A stretch of 64,000 nucleotides of DNA from Siphlonurus alternatus. Taxonomy: Eukaryota; Arthropoda; Insecta; Ephemeroptera; Siphlonuridae. Every line of letters starts with the position of its first letter. Position 1 is the stretch's first letter. A program made the translations under genes and the position numbers. Of the stretch, positions 47,961 through 58,975 are shown in pieces. The stretch is from contig OX463778.1 in assembly GCA_949825025.1 (NCBI GenBank), positions 930,001 to 994,000 on the forward strand, in the 5' to 3' direction. The notes under the pieces were generated by a model. It ran no database searches. It was not told where the DNA came from and saw only the letters and a list, made by a program, of their open reading frames with translations.

Positions 47961-48370
47961 CAGAGACTGATATGTACAGTCTGCCTAAAAAAAAAAAAAT
48001 GCATTTTTATACACTTGATGAACTGTGAATCTATAAACACATGGTAATAATAAAGTCCATTCACCAGTAACTCATATTTTTAATGTGTTTCAAACTCTCT
48101 TTACTTGTTCTTTACAATATACTCAGGCTATAAAAATGTACATAAAAAAATAATAAATAAATAACATGGAAGAACAAGAAAAGAGTTATCCAGTGGTATT
48201 GTTCTTTTATTATTTATCATGCAGGACAATGCATTAGAAGAGGAAAAAGGGGCTGTTTGTGTATGTGACCCTAAAAAGAACAAAAGTTTAATCTTGAACA
48301 GCAAAACTTGAGAGAATGATAAATCAAGAATTGGAATGATGATAATCAACATCTAAAGTTTAATATAAAT
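47961..48370. other. AT-rich sequence
   Basis: Nothing gene-like. Confidence 0.4.
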
Positions 48371-48855
48371 TGTTAAAGGTGAACTGAAGGGATTGCTTTT
48401 TTTCCCCTTTAGGGAACCTTATATTACCTATCCCATCCATCTGCACTAATTTTTTCATGGCAGATACTTATTGTGCTGCTGTAGGACAATTAGTGAAAAA
48501 GTGAAGTTGTGACGTATCAGCGACGGTTGGTTGACTTAAAACTCGCCGCCGTGAAAAAACACACGAGCGACCGCGAGCGACCGCGGAAACTGCCGAGGGA
48601 GCGGCGATCGGCTCGCGATCACCACTTTCTCGGCAGTTTCCGCGGTCGCTCGCGGTCGCTCGTGTGTTTTTTCACGGCGGCGAGTTTTAAGTCAACCAAC
48701 CGTCGCTGATACGTCACAACTTCACTTTTTCACTAATTGTCCTACAGCAGCACAATAAGTATCAGCCATGAAAAAATTAGTGCAGATGGATGGGATAGGT
48801 AATATAAGGTTCCCTAAAGGGGAAAAAAAGCAATCCCTTCAGTTCACCTTTAACA
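48371..48855. mobile_element. Foldback element with nearly perfect 227-bp arms
   Basis: Left arm 48371-48597 and right arm 48629-48855 are each 227 bp. By eye they differ at about one position (GGCAGATAC against GGCTGATAC), with a 31-bp spacer. The outer ends read TTAA-AGGTGAACTGAAGGG on each side, so TTAA is the likely target duplication. The arms grade from AT-rich tips to a CpG-rich centre containing a short tandem GAGCGACCGC. There is no transposase. RNA from either strand would fold into a duplex over 220 bp long. The 66-codon frame across the middle is an artefact of the palindrome. Confidence 0.95.
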
Positions 48856-49390
48856 TGATTCTGTATTGTGACTATATTTGTGACTATATACACATAAACT
48901 ATTCAAGATTATTACTGTATTATTAATTTACAAGATGAAAGAGTGACATGCATTTTTTTTTTTTAATGTCACAAATAATTTCATCTAGTAGGGTCTGTCT
49001 TTTAGTCCACATTCATGAGAAAGAACATTCACATTATTAATAAAATAATACTTAATAATAATGAAAACTGTGTTTTCTTATACACAGCATAAAAAAACAT
49101 AAACATTTAAAAATGAAATAAAGTTAAGAAAAACATTAAAATAATTGAGATTATACCACCTTTAATTTAAAAAATAATAATAATTAAATTACATTAAAAT
49201 GTGGTAAAATAGAAAAAAAAAAATGCCTACAAAATTTTAGACAAATGAAACTTGATTGAATAGTATTAAATAAAATGAAGCTGTTGATATGTGAGTGATG
49301 TTGAGCATTGGAGGGATAGCGACACCAGTCAACTCTGCTGCCATTAGCATGAGTATAGGATTGCACAAAAAGTCATGGTGACCAAGCAGG
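48856..49390. other. AT-rich sequence
   Basis: Nothing gene-like; lies past the 3' end of the SAMD3-like gene. Confidence 0.4.
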
Positions 49391-49480
49391 GGTAGAGGAG
49401 GTTGGGGAAGGGTGATGTGGTCAGCGTCACCACCAGAGCTTCAAGCAGCCAGGGGCGGGGAGGCGGTCGCTGCTTACATC
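49391..49480. other. GC-rich patch downstream of the SAMD3-like gene
   Basis: GGGGTAGAGGAGGTTGGGG and CCAGGGGCGGGGAGGCGG. On the minus strand one frame stays open (ITLPQPPLPLLGHHDF onward), raising the possibility of an extra 3' exon. The gene's own stop codon and poly(A) signal come earlier, so I leave it uncalled. Confidence 0.3.
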
Positions 49481-49721
49481 AATTAATGAATATAATAATT
49501 GTATGAATAAAATGAATCACAGGTAGCAAACAACACAGAACTTCAAACACAAAATGATAATTGTGGTTTCTTCCGGCAAGTTGAGAAAAGGAAGTTGGTG
49601 ATTAAATGGTCATAATTTAAAACATAGTTTGCAATTATATAAAAACACAGTAAAACACAAAAGAAATTATTTCTTTTGATTTAATTAATAAAAAATAGCA
49701 TGTTGAAATTTATCCCAATAT

Positions 49722-49727
49722 TTTATT
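49722..49727 (-). terminator. Poly(A) signal of the SAMD3-like gene
   Basis: AATAAA on the minus strand, 79 bases past the stop codon at 49806-49808, a normal place for the end of a short 3' untranslated region. Confidence 0.55.
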
Positions 49728-49805
49728 GATATTTATATATTTTAAAACTTTGGATTTCTATAGAACAGTTGCCTGTTATTAGATTAATATTTAAATGTTA
49801 AAGAC

Positions 49806-50108
49806 TTACATTAGCTGGTTCACAAGTTTACTGCAGCTTGTGCTGGGTTTCAACGTGGGGGTAGCTTTCCTCAGCAGAGTCATTTCCAATAGAACCAGGA
49901 GGTCCTTGAAGGCTGGTGGATATGCACAGTTGAGTGTGTAGTACACCATGATGAGGGTGCTGACGCAGACCTCGCATGTAGGATTCGGGATCCTAATAGC
50001 TCCAGCTCCCGTATGAATGATGGCCTCAATGATGTTGCCCATTTCAGTGTAAGCAACAAGGTAGGGTGACTTTGATGCGTTACCTGGCTCTGGAGTATCT
50101 ACAACTGC
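49806..50108 (-). CDS. SAMD3-like gene, exon 5 (residues 610-709) and stop
   Basis: Acceptor AAATTTGCAG, 100 codons and TAA. It contains CEVCVSTLIMVYYTLNCAYP then FKDLLVLLEMTLLRK, the typical C-terminal helix pair of this family (relatives have YPxxLRYTFEFxQKxFL), and ends SCSKLVNQLM. The stop overlaps a donor-like string (CTAAT|GTAAGT), so a further exon cannot be excluded. The family usually ends at this point and a poly(A) signal follows. Confidence 0.8.
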   Translation of the reverse strand, partial: AVVDTPEPGNASKSPYLVAYTEMGNIIEAIIHTGAGAIRIPNPTCEVCVSTLIMVYYTLNCAYPPAFKDLLVLLEMTLLRKATPTLKPSTSCSKLVNQLM

Positions 50109-53100
50109 CTGCAAATTTGAGATTCAATCATTAGAAATTTCATTATAAGTTAAAACAAAGTAATATAATTAACTTGTTAAGATAAGCAAAAACATTATAA
50201 AATAAAAATTCATATTTAATTTTCTATTCTAATTCTTGTGAAAGTGTACCTTAATTATACGAGAGCACAAATGTTATGTAAATACACTACAGTACTGTAT
50301 TTTTTTTTTTCATTGAGTTTTTCAAGTGATGCAAATCTACAATTTTAAAGATCTTAGAAGTAACATCTAGCTAGTATCACAGACATCATTTTATATAACA
50401 GACTGTTCCTCTATCACTATATGACTAGAGTACGTTTATTACGGGTCCGTTGATATAACCAACACCTCAAGAATTACAATGTTATCACAACTCGCCTAAA
50501 TATAACAAGTAAGGTATACAAAGGTAATAACAAATTATATTTTCAAATTGTTCAGATATAACATGCAAGCAAAAATCTGGGTAAAGGTTATATTAATAAT
50601 ATATAATTACCCTCAGGATCACAAAGAGGAGCATGGCCATATAAAATTTTAATTTATCACAGTCAATCTAGGCATTACCTCTATTAAAATTTTTGACTAA
50701 TTAAATATTAGCCTATTATAGTGAAGCTCCATCCTTCCCCTCTTCCAAATCTTTAAAACAAAATTGAAACCACAAATGGAGTTGTTCACCGTTTAATGTG
50801 TTTTTACGAAAAATTCTTTATAATCGGATTATCTAACCTGTTGTCTGTTTTCTGAATAAATATAATAAATAAAAAAAAAATAGACTTACCCGTCTAATTG
50901 TTAGGAGGGGGTCCTTCCTTAGAAGTGTTTTAGGGCGCACCCATTTCTCAACATTTTGCCAAAAGAAAATTCCTTCTTCCTCAATGTCAGGGTCAGGGGC
51001 ATCAATGCCTGACAGAGTAGCAGTGTGAGATACGAGACTTTCATATCGGTCTTTCGTATTTACATGTTGAAACTCGGGAAACATCAAGTTGTACTCAACA
51101 GAAACCTGAAAAAGATAATGAAATGACGTTAAGACTCAAAAATTTTTAAATAGAATTTTCATTAATTAAAATTTAATTGTTTAATAAATGACATCGCAGA
51201 TTTAATTATATTTGCAAAATAAAGTACACAAAAAATATAACATCAAAATTAATATAATATATATATTTCTGTCTTCAGTCATGGTAAATAATTATTACTT
51301 GATATTTTAAAAAAAAAAAAAGTCCCCCCCCCCCACATTTTTTTTTTTTTTTTTCAAATTTTGTCTCATTTTCTGTTTACATTTTAGGTATTATCCTGTG
51401 CCAAACATATTATTACACCATTAACTAAGTAACTTACCAAGCTGTGCTGGAGGAGGCTTGGGTATTTCTTGGTTATTGTTGCAAGGTTTTCAGCGTTCTT
51501 GATAAAATCACGACGCCCAGGGAATGAATCCTTCCAGTCAGATTTAGGGTCTTTCTCCTTCAAATATGCGACTTGCTTCAATGATGGCTTGCTCATCCGC
51601 TTGTGCGGGATGATGTTTGGATTATGGTCATGAGCTCCAGTTTTACCAGAAGTACCTTGTGATTTGAGATTTAAGGTTACACTATCTTTTTTGTTGCTTA
51701 AATCTTTCATTGAATATTTGGTGTTCATAACTGATGAACCCAAAAAAGATTTACTAGGAGACTGAAATGTTTTTTTAGTAGGAGATTTTGAAATTTGCTT
51801 GCTTGGAGAACCATATTTTTTAAAAGGAACAAGTGTTTTGTGAAGGGGGCCATTTTTTTTAGGAGAACCTTCTTTCTTCAGTGGAACAATAGCTCTCTTC
51901 ACAGGGGATTTGGTTATTATCTTAACACTAATGGTGGTCGTGGAATTATTGGGTGTCTCTCCTTGGGATTTTACTAGAAATTCCTTCTCACTCTTTTCAG
52001 TTAAAGGCAATTTGCTGCAATTTGGAAAAGAAGGAAACATTAATACAATTATCCCTAGCTACATATTACTAATTTTATGTGCCAATTACCTTGTTGATGG
52101 ACTGCAAGTATTATAAATGTTTTTCTTACGAGGCTTTCCCTCCTCTGACTTATTCTGTTCGTACTGTTTTGAATTACCCTTGCATTTTGTAAGTAATCTT
52201 GAGAAGAACAGCTGAAACAATTTAGTACACCGTAAGGAATAATATTTTTGAGGAGCATGCTGAACAGTTCAAAAATATATGCATACTGCATTATATATAT
52301 ACTACAGCAAAAAAGGGTTGTGTTTTGAAGTATGCATTTTAAAATATAAACATACAGAATAGGAATTAAATATATTCTCAACAGTTAGGTCTAAATTGCA
52401 CCTATTTAACATGAAAATTGATTAAAGCTTTTATTTTCTGTCATTTTCAATGTAATAACTTTTATCGGTTCCAGTTTTAAGTACGGGCGAACACATTTAT
52501 TAATTTTAGTTTGCAGTATATACTTTTAAATATATTAGTTGGTATTATAAAATCATTTTTCCTTAGTATGTATATTGTAATAAAAATTAAGCATTCTGCA
52601 TGCAAGGGGGCCTCAGCCACATATCCACACGGTACCGGTACAGAAAAAAGGAAAGAAACGGTGAAGGAAGGATGAAGTCTCAGATTCTCATGATTTATTT
52701 TGAACACAATTAATGTATACATTAGCATGCATGTTTATATGTGCTTGTGGCATTCAAAATCTAATAGTACATGTTTCAAAAGAGAATTTTTCGGCACAAA
52801 AAAAAAAACTTTTAAACCTGTAAACCAATTAAAACTTCATCTTAATTTTAACGTCAGAGTTTCTCCTCCCTGAATTACAGTTCCCCTTATACAACAACAG
52901 AGGCAAAAAGCTAAGGCATTTTATTATTTACTTATTTAGGAACTTTTATTTATGGACTAGATTTGACATTACTTAAAAATATTAATAAAAATTAATACAC
53001 ATTATATTTGTGCTATGCATATGCAGATATTATACTTACATTTGGTTTTGCTATATTTGTGGAATCTTTGAACATATCGTACTTATTCAGTACAGTTTGG

Positions 53101-53951
53101 ACAAATATTTTGTGGTCTGCCACGTTTCCTCTGCCTTTCGTGATAAGCTCATAGTGATTTTTGCACTCCCGAACAAAGAGTGTGTAATTTGCAAGGGCTG
53201 TTGCTTTTTTACGTAAAGCCTCCTTCAGTTTGGGAGAAAAATCAGGCAACTTACAAGGGAAGGTAAGTGTTGGTCGCTTTCCTGTAGCTTCCTTGTTGGG
53301 ATTACACTTGATGTGCACTTTAGGCTGGGCTTGAAACAGGTCGAATTCCTCCTCCACAGTATTAGAATTCAAACTATCCCTAGTTTCTTCTTTGGAGTCT
53401 TGCATTTTAGAGGCTAAATTTTTATTTTCTCCCACAAGAAATGCATCATCAAATTCATGCTCTGAGTTACAATTGTCAGTATCTTCCATACTATGCTCTG
53501 AAGGCAATGAATATTGATTTGTCAAATCCGACAACTCAACTTGGTCCTTCTCTCCTCCGTCGATGCAGTCCTTTGACGTAGAATCTTCATTTGTTTGACC
53601 AATATAACTTTTTGGTGATGAATTGTCACCTAGTGGATCAACCTCACTATTAACATGCACATTGGTCTGATACACTATAACAGCAGAATATGTATTCTTG
53701 CTGTCTATTGCATCGAAGCCACTCAGCTCGCACATGTCATTGAAAAAGGGATCAAAATATGAAAATACAACATCAATTGAATTTATCAGCATAGTTTTCA
53801 GTTGTGGGTCATCTGAACTTGAGTTTAGGAACGCTTCCTTTAAGGATTGCAAATCTGATACAGTTTTTTGTGGGACAAAATAGATTTTTTTCTTCCTATC
53901 AGCACCAAATGTAACCCTGACACATCTAACATCATCTCCTTCCGTTTTCAT
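49806..53951 (-). CDS. Five-exon gene for a 709-residue SAMD3-like protein (PB1-like N-terminus)
   Basis: Exons on the minus strand: 53951-53040, 52211-52090, 52014-51438, 51105-50890 and 50108-49806. All four introns (828, 75, 332 and 781 bp) have GT-AG ends, and the exons join in frame into 709 codons plus a stop. The start is the first ATG (MKTEGDDVRC); the open frame upstream of it begins only at GTG. Residues about 8-95 resemble a PB1/ubiquitin-like fold. An acidic Ser/Asp/Glu-rich linker follows, then a helical module (231-330), a basic linker with five SP-x-K motifs (381-434), a segment with RRDFIKNA (512-519) and KKYPSLL, and a C-terminal module. This order resembles the 'SAMD3-like' uncharacterised proteins expanded in fish and invertebrates, which often lack a recognisable SAM domain, as here. 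Function is unknown. The SP-x-K cluster suggests CDK phosphorylation or DNA contact. Confidence 0.82.
50890..51105 (-). CDS. SAMD3-like gene, exon 4 (residues 538-609)
   Basis: 72 whole codons from acceptor ATCTTTTTCAG to donor AGACGG|GTAAGT. It begins VSVEYNLMFPEFQHVNTKDR, which in relatives is the 'EFxRI' region after the KxPxL motif. It continues with an acidic turn (DPDIEEEGIFFWQNVEKWVR). Confidence 0.82.
51438..52014 (-). CDS. SAMD3-like gene, exon 3 (residues 346-537)
   Basis: Acceptor AATTGCAG, donor CAGCTTG|GTAAGT. It carries the Lys/Ser/Pro-rich linker with SP-x-K motifs at S381, S395, S414, S422 and S430. The conserved segment NPNIIPHKRMSKPSLKQ, DWKDSFPGRRDFIKNAE and TKKYPSLLQHSL follows. 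Histone H1-type SPKK motifs bind AT-rich minor grooves and are CDK targets; either role here is inference. Confidence 0.82.
52090..52211 (-). CDS. SAMD3-like gene, exon 2 (residues 305-345)
   Basis: 122 bases between acceptor TTGTTTCAG and donor ACAAG|GTAATT, reading LFFSRLLTKCKGNSKQYEQN then a basic tail. It has no open frame long enough to be noticed on its own. It is identified by splice sites and by carrying the reading frame from exon 1 (phase 0) to exon 3 (two bases over). The basic RLLTKCKGNSKQ matches the position of the KxxNYRxKLR-like stretch in relatives. Confidence 0.75.
53040..53951 (-). CDS. SAMD3-like gene, exon 1 (residues 1-304)
   Basis: 304 whole codons, ending KPN at the donor AAAT|GTAAGT. 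It encodes the PB1-like segment (VRCVRVTFGADRKKK; VVFSYFDPFFNDMCELSGF) and the acidic linker. The first part of the helical module follows (FPCKLPDFSPKLKEALRKKA, FVRECKNHYELI, FVQTVLNKYDMF), where relatives carry the PxFS...L and ALVNKYP-type motifs. Confidence 0.85.
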
Positions 53952-54002
53952 TGTTACAATGTTTTTAACGAAACAAAATAATGAATAAAACTTGTTTAAC
54001 AC

Positions 54003-54130
54003 ACGATTTACATAAGTAAATTGAAGGCTAATATTATGTCTTCTGTATAAATACTAAAAGCCGCGTTGACAACACACGAGAAATAGAAAATAGTCAAAAT
54101 GGACGCACTGCACTGGAAACCGGAAGTGCC
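54003..54130. promoter_or_regulatory. Candidate bidirectional promoter
   Basis: Lies between the start of the SAMD3-like gene (minus) and a plus-strand candidate exon at 54099. It holds ACCGGAAGTG at 54119-54128, an ideal ETS/GABP site. Such sites are frequent in TATA-less, divergent promoters of animal housekeeping genes. Confidence 0.45.
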
Positions 54131-54167
54131 AGAACCACGACCAACTTCCGACAACGAATCAAAGCGG
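54099..54167 (+). CDS. Candidate first exon of a small divergent gene
   Basis: ATG opens MDALHWKPEVPEPRPTSDNE-SKR, 23 whole codons ending at the donor AAAGCGG|GTAAAT. The composition is coding-like and the exon sits head-to-head with the SAMD3-like gene, starting 148 bases from its ATG. It could join in phase directly to the terminal exon at 58976, which starts in phase 0, or first to a 25-nt exon at 54246. The protein family is not recognised. Confidence 0.38.
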
Positions 54168-54245
54168 GTAAATTCGTTGGGTAAATTTGATCTTTTAATT
54201 GTTGTGCAATGTATATAATCCCTGTCAGTTAATTTTCATCTGCAG

Positions 54246-54270
54246 GCTATATATATTAATAATGTTTACG
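54246..54270 (+). CDS. Possible 25-nt micro-exon
   Basis: A textbook acceptor (TTAATTTTCATCTGCAG) and donor (TTTACG|GTAAGTAAG) bracket 25 bases. After exon 54099-54167 they would read AIYINNVY plus one base. Using it would need at least one more exon to restore phase before 58976. An alternative is a decoy or an alternative start (ATG inside). Confidence 0.25.
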
Positions 54271-54543
54271 GTAAGTAAGAAATTACTTTTTAGTTGCAAA
54301 TATATATGTGAATTTCTTTCATCATAATTAAGAAATCTATATAAAAGTGAACTATTGATCATTCCGCACAACAGCGTTCCATTATTTTGTAACAAAATCT
54401 ATTTTTAAAGTTATATGATAAAATATTAAAATACTTCCAAGAAAACTAATTAAATATAAAAATAATACTGAATAAAAGTTGCTGAAACTTATAAAATTAT
54501 TAATAAAATATCAAAGTACCTTTTTTAAGGCTTTTTTTTTTTT
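54271..54543. other. AT-rich sequence, intron of the divergent gene if real
   Basis: No exon recognised. Confidence 0.35.
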
Positions 54544-54640
54544 AAGTACATGAAACACTGCCATTTTATCAAAAAGTTCTTTCATTAAGGACAAAAAAAA
54601 AGTACTGAAAAGCCATTCAGCATCTATAAATTTAGTGTGT
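54544..54640. mobile_element. Fragment of the CACACTAAA family
   Basis: Its right end CATTCAGCATCTATAAATTT-AGTGTG is the complement of the terminus seen at 23832 and 43204, preceded by AAAGTACTGAAA. The left end is degenerate. Confidence 0.5.
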
Positions 54641-54690
54641 AGTTTCAGCCTAATTCAATGACACTAACCGTGATTAGGCTGATGTTAACC

Positions 54691-54704
54691 GTTGCTATGG
54701 TTAG
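54691..54704. promoter_or_regulatory. RFX X-box-like site
   Basis: GTTGCTATGGTTAG resembles the RFX consensus (RYYNYYATRRNRAC-type). It lies within about 600 bp of the divergent promoter. Single weak site. Confidence 0.22.
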
Positions 54705-55212
54705 GGAGCAGCCTGGTCATCTTTCTTCCTGAATCACGCTAAATTATATCAAGATATTTACTCTGCGAGGCTTTCAAGACAGCTCATGTTTCCAGCTTTT
54801 TAATGTCGATTTTTCTTTAAATTTCACATCAAAATGCTTTATTTTTATCTGTTTTATAATTTTTATTAATTGTTGTGCTTGTAAGTTTACGATTTTATAA
54901 ATTTATAAATAAAAAATAAACATAGAGTGTATCATAACACAGCACAGGTGTTTCCAAGACAAAAATTAATTGCCTCGTTTTCTTTTTGTTTGTGAGTATT
55001 TATTATACTGCACGTATTGTAAATTATACCATCCATCTAATGAACTGTTACTTTATGATCTTGCTCATAATAATAATAACGAAGTATATATTATTATGAT
55101 GGCGTTGTCAACATTGTGATTTATTTAGTCCATACATAGTACGTGTGGGGAAACCAGTCTCGGAAAAATAACTCATAGTTTAAGCTAACTAACTTTACTC
55201 TCTAGTATATCA

Positions 55213-55293
55213 ATGAACGGAAGTGCCGCAAGCGTTTTAGAAATGAATGAAAATGACATTATGATGAGTGGAGATTTAAAAACTTTTGTTTAG
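55213..55293 (+). CDS. Possible 26-codon open frame or exon
   Basis: MNGSAASVLEMNENDIMMSG then DLKTFV and a stop. A good branch point and acceptor (GCTAACTAACTTTACTCTCTAG) precede it by seven bases, and GGAAGTGCC repeats the ETS core seen at 54119. It could be an internal exon of the divergent gene, but its phase does not fit the other exons as placed and no good donor is seen. Confidence 0.18.
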   Translation: MNGSAASVLEMNENDIMMSGDLKTFV

Positions 55294-58200
55294 TGTGATT
55301 TTTTTTTAGTGAAAATGGGGCCAATGGTAAAGGTTTAAGGTATGTCTATGATGACTCTATTAGGGAGCGGTGACCATCATAATAATTGTTTATACGTGTC
55401 CGGCTGGTTGATGCTCATATTATAAGACATTAGTATATAATAGTATTATAGGCATTAGATGGAGTTTAGAACAGCTAATCTCACAATTTAAATTGACGGA
55501 GCATGCCTAAATCATATTTTAAACTAGTGTGGTGTCCATCTTATAATAATAAGTTTTACTGAGCTTACGGCGAACATGGACAGCACCACACCGCACCATA
55601 GTACTAGAAAAGAAAGACTTTCACCAGGAAAGAAAGAGGCTCTTGTGTAGAGTATAGGCAAGTGTTGGTTTGATATAACCACCACAAAACCCCCCTTTTG
55701 TATGTACACTGCACGTAAGTCGGACCGTATGATCGGACACACCTCCATTTTCTGAAACACTTATACCTTGATGTGGTAAAAAAATAATAATAATTAAACG
55801 AGGGCAAAAACTGCTCGGTTGTCACGAGTGAGGTCGTTGTTATTGCCGCATCGTCACCACGAGCCGCCCGATATAATGAAAGTCTTTCCTGTTATTGTCA
55901 CAAACTGCATGTTTGTGTATGACAAGTTTGTATTACGTCAATTCAATCAACCCAATAATTTGTCCTGTAATTTTTAATACAGACTTATGCAGAAAAAAAA
56001 AATGTAAAGTCTCTCCTAATCGCTTACTCATGTTTGACTAATTTAGAGATCTTCCTTCCGTGTTATTAAAGTGTAAAACTCATCTTGGTTTTGTTTCTCT
56101 TCTCTATAAGGTGATACTGTCTTGTCACAGGCCCGAGCTTTCTCACGTATTTTTTTTTTTCAACTGTAAAAACAGTAAACAGTTTACGTAAGATTTGATA
56201 ATTACATTTTTTTTTTACAATGTCGTAATAAGCTTTATCCTGTTGCAATAAAATTTGCTCTGTCGCTGGCTGACTGTGATATTATTTGTCATAATGGAAC
56301 TTAATTTGATTGATTGCAATGATAATATTCTTGTCGCGTTCTTGTCAACTTAAATGTAATTTATATCCGAGCAATTAATTCAGTAAAAGTTTTTTTTTCA
56401 CCATTCTTTTATCACGTATAGGTCTTGGCACGTAGCTATAATATACCAGTGCTGTATTTATTTAATAATCTCTGTTACATCAAAAACTTTAACATGAGGA
56501 AGTGCTAGCTAGAATTAAATACAGTATACGGTTACTGCAAGTAATTAGGTAAAGCTATTGCACGCAAGCATTTGCTTGCAATTACAATTTTAATTCAAAA
56601 GGTGAGCTGGTCCGCTTGTTACTAAAGTTAAAAAATATATATATATATATGCTAAAAATAGAAGTTTTGCTTTATATGCTTATATAGAATATTTTCAATC
56701 TTGATGTAACTTTAAAAAAAGTTAAGGTTAATTAATGAATATAATTAGCAACATTTTTTTTTAATTAGTATAATTTACTATAATTTTATATAATTATAAT
56801 ATAGACCTAAAAACAGTTTTGGAATTTTGTGTGCAAATATAAATAATATTATTATAATATTTTAATCATAATTTTATAAATGTCAATAATAACAATTAAA
56901 AATTTAACTCATGAATGTCCCTTTTTTTTTACAGTTTGATAAATATTATAATATACTGTATAATTATTATTTTATAAATTTTTAAATAAGAAATCAACAT
57001 TTATAAATACAATTATTTATTTATGTGTTAATTTCCAATTCTACAAATTTGTGTACTTTTTTATTTGGCAAATTGCAAATCCATTGCAAAAAAGCGCTCT
57101 CATAACAGGATTTGATCAGATAAACACGTACATATCACACACGTATAAATTCTAATTGTACGTTTCGAACTTTCTTTACTATTTATTGGCACGCCGTCAC
57201 TGCGGTCATTACCTGCTGATTCAAACAGTATAGACCACGTGACCTCTATAAGTTTCACATTAATTACCGATCAGATGCTGCCCGCCGTTTGACAAGCCCA
57301 CATAAGATCCAACTTACCATGTCATTATGTTGAAAAGTTAACCTTATCATTGCTCACATTAATGGTTTCTCTCTGATGCAATCCATATATATACGCGATT
57401 CTCAAATTGACATTAACCAACAGTATAAGTCAGATGTTTAATACTTGTTAGTTACACATAAACCCTATATGGTACTATTATCTATTTTAAAGTGAAACGC
57501 TTCCTTTTATCCGCATTCTGATATTATTCTACAGCAGCAGTATATACTTCGTATATATTTACAGTAAATAATAATAAATATTTATTACAACTATATATAG
57601 ACAATTCTATTTTATTGACTTCAACTATTTGTACTGAAACTTATATTAAGCAAGATCGATGGTAAAATACAAAAATAAAAATATATATATAGATTTAACT
57701 TAAAATGAACATTTTATGTTTTGCTTCCAAAGCACGTGCAGTATAAACCTGTAAATAAATTCGTTGTATACATTGCAAAAAACTGTAAACCACACGTGTG
57801 CAATAAAATTGAGCAAATAGCTAAATAATAAACTATAACAGTATTATATTTATAAAATATTACATTATAGTTTTGTAAGCTTGTAGAAACTTAGAACTCC
57901 TTTCCACCAAAGTTCAGCGTCTTATTTTGTTTTCTCACCTAATAATGACGATTTCCAGGACCTTATATCGATGTACATTGTATTGTCGTGTGACGTCATG
58001 CCTTGAGTAATAATCAATTAGATACAACTATGTAGAATGTAGATTATCATAGCAAAATTTCGAAGTATTTGTTTTTGAACATTATACATTCTAATTGAAG
58101 TAAATTAAAGAAAAAAATAAAAGTCAAGTAAATAAGTAAGCTATATGATTTGGAAAAACACAAAAATTATTTAATTGGATGCAATTTCCTGTTCGCTCGC

Positions 58201-58975
58201 TATACATTGAAATCACCATGAAGAAATTTTGCCAATGCACGATCACGCCATGTTTTATGGTGGTTTATGCTTTAAAATTAATAACATGCTTTTATTTCAG
58301 TTAATTTTATAATACTATGTTAATGAAAACACACAAGAACCAGGCATGTTTTTGTTTTTCTAACATGAATACTTTCCCAAAACGAGCTAGCATGCTGAGA
58401 TAAGTTTGTTGGTGACGTGTGCCCGCCTGTTGCGTCGATGCTAACAAGAAGATGCACCAAACATTATACTCAGTGATTAATGCTTTTTTATTTTTAGTGA
58501 ACTTTCAACAATACATAGCAATAATTCAAATTATCATTTGAATTAAATTTATGAATAAATCAAATTCACGTGTCATTTTTGGAGCGAGTCCAAAAAATAA
58601 ATATTTATATTCGTCAACTTTAATATATCAATATTAATATCTTAAATATATACCTTGCTGACAAATTATGAATAAGATGGATTATGTTAATCGTCTTAAT
58701 GAGACGAGCTTTATTTCTGTCAGCAAACTACAACAATGGCATGCAACAATGATACAAAGTGGACAAGATATTTCTATATAAACGTGCTTGCTTGTTGAAC
58801 ATGTGTTGTGAAGTGGGAGGGAAAAGAAGTTGCTTATTTTCCATGTTGCATCGCACTTATAATGGGCGGGCTTTTGCATAATTATATTACAAAAGTGCCT
58901 CACTCTTTTGACAAACTATTTATTACATCATAGACTTTACTCTTATTACACAGAATTTATTTTATTATTGTATAG
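55294..58975. other. AT-rich sequence, possible long intron
   Basis: About 3.7 kb with short GC patches at 55550-55720 and 55800-55880, and a perfect CRE at 57991-57998. Several acceptor-like strings were tried (CTTGTCACAG at 56128; TTTTTTTTACAG at 56934) but give early stops in the required phase. Confidence 0.35.
57991..57998. promoter_or_regulatory. Perfect CRE palindrome TGACGTCA
   Basis: CREB/ATF consensus (GTGTGACGTCATGCC). Confidence 0.4.

Noticed and set aside
48509..48709. 66-codon basic open frame
   Set aside because: It lies across the centre of a perfect palindrome; stops are rare there only because of GC-rich composition.
49391..49480. Sixth exon of the SAMD3-like gene
   Set aside because: Exon 5 ends at a stop where related proteins end, with AATAAA 79 bases on. 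No acceptor in the right phase gives an open frame of useful length.
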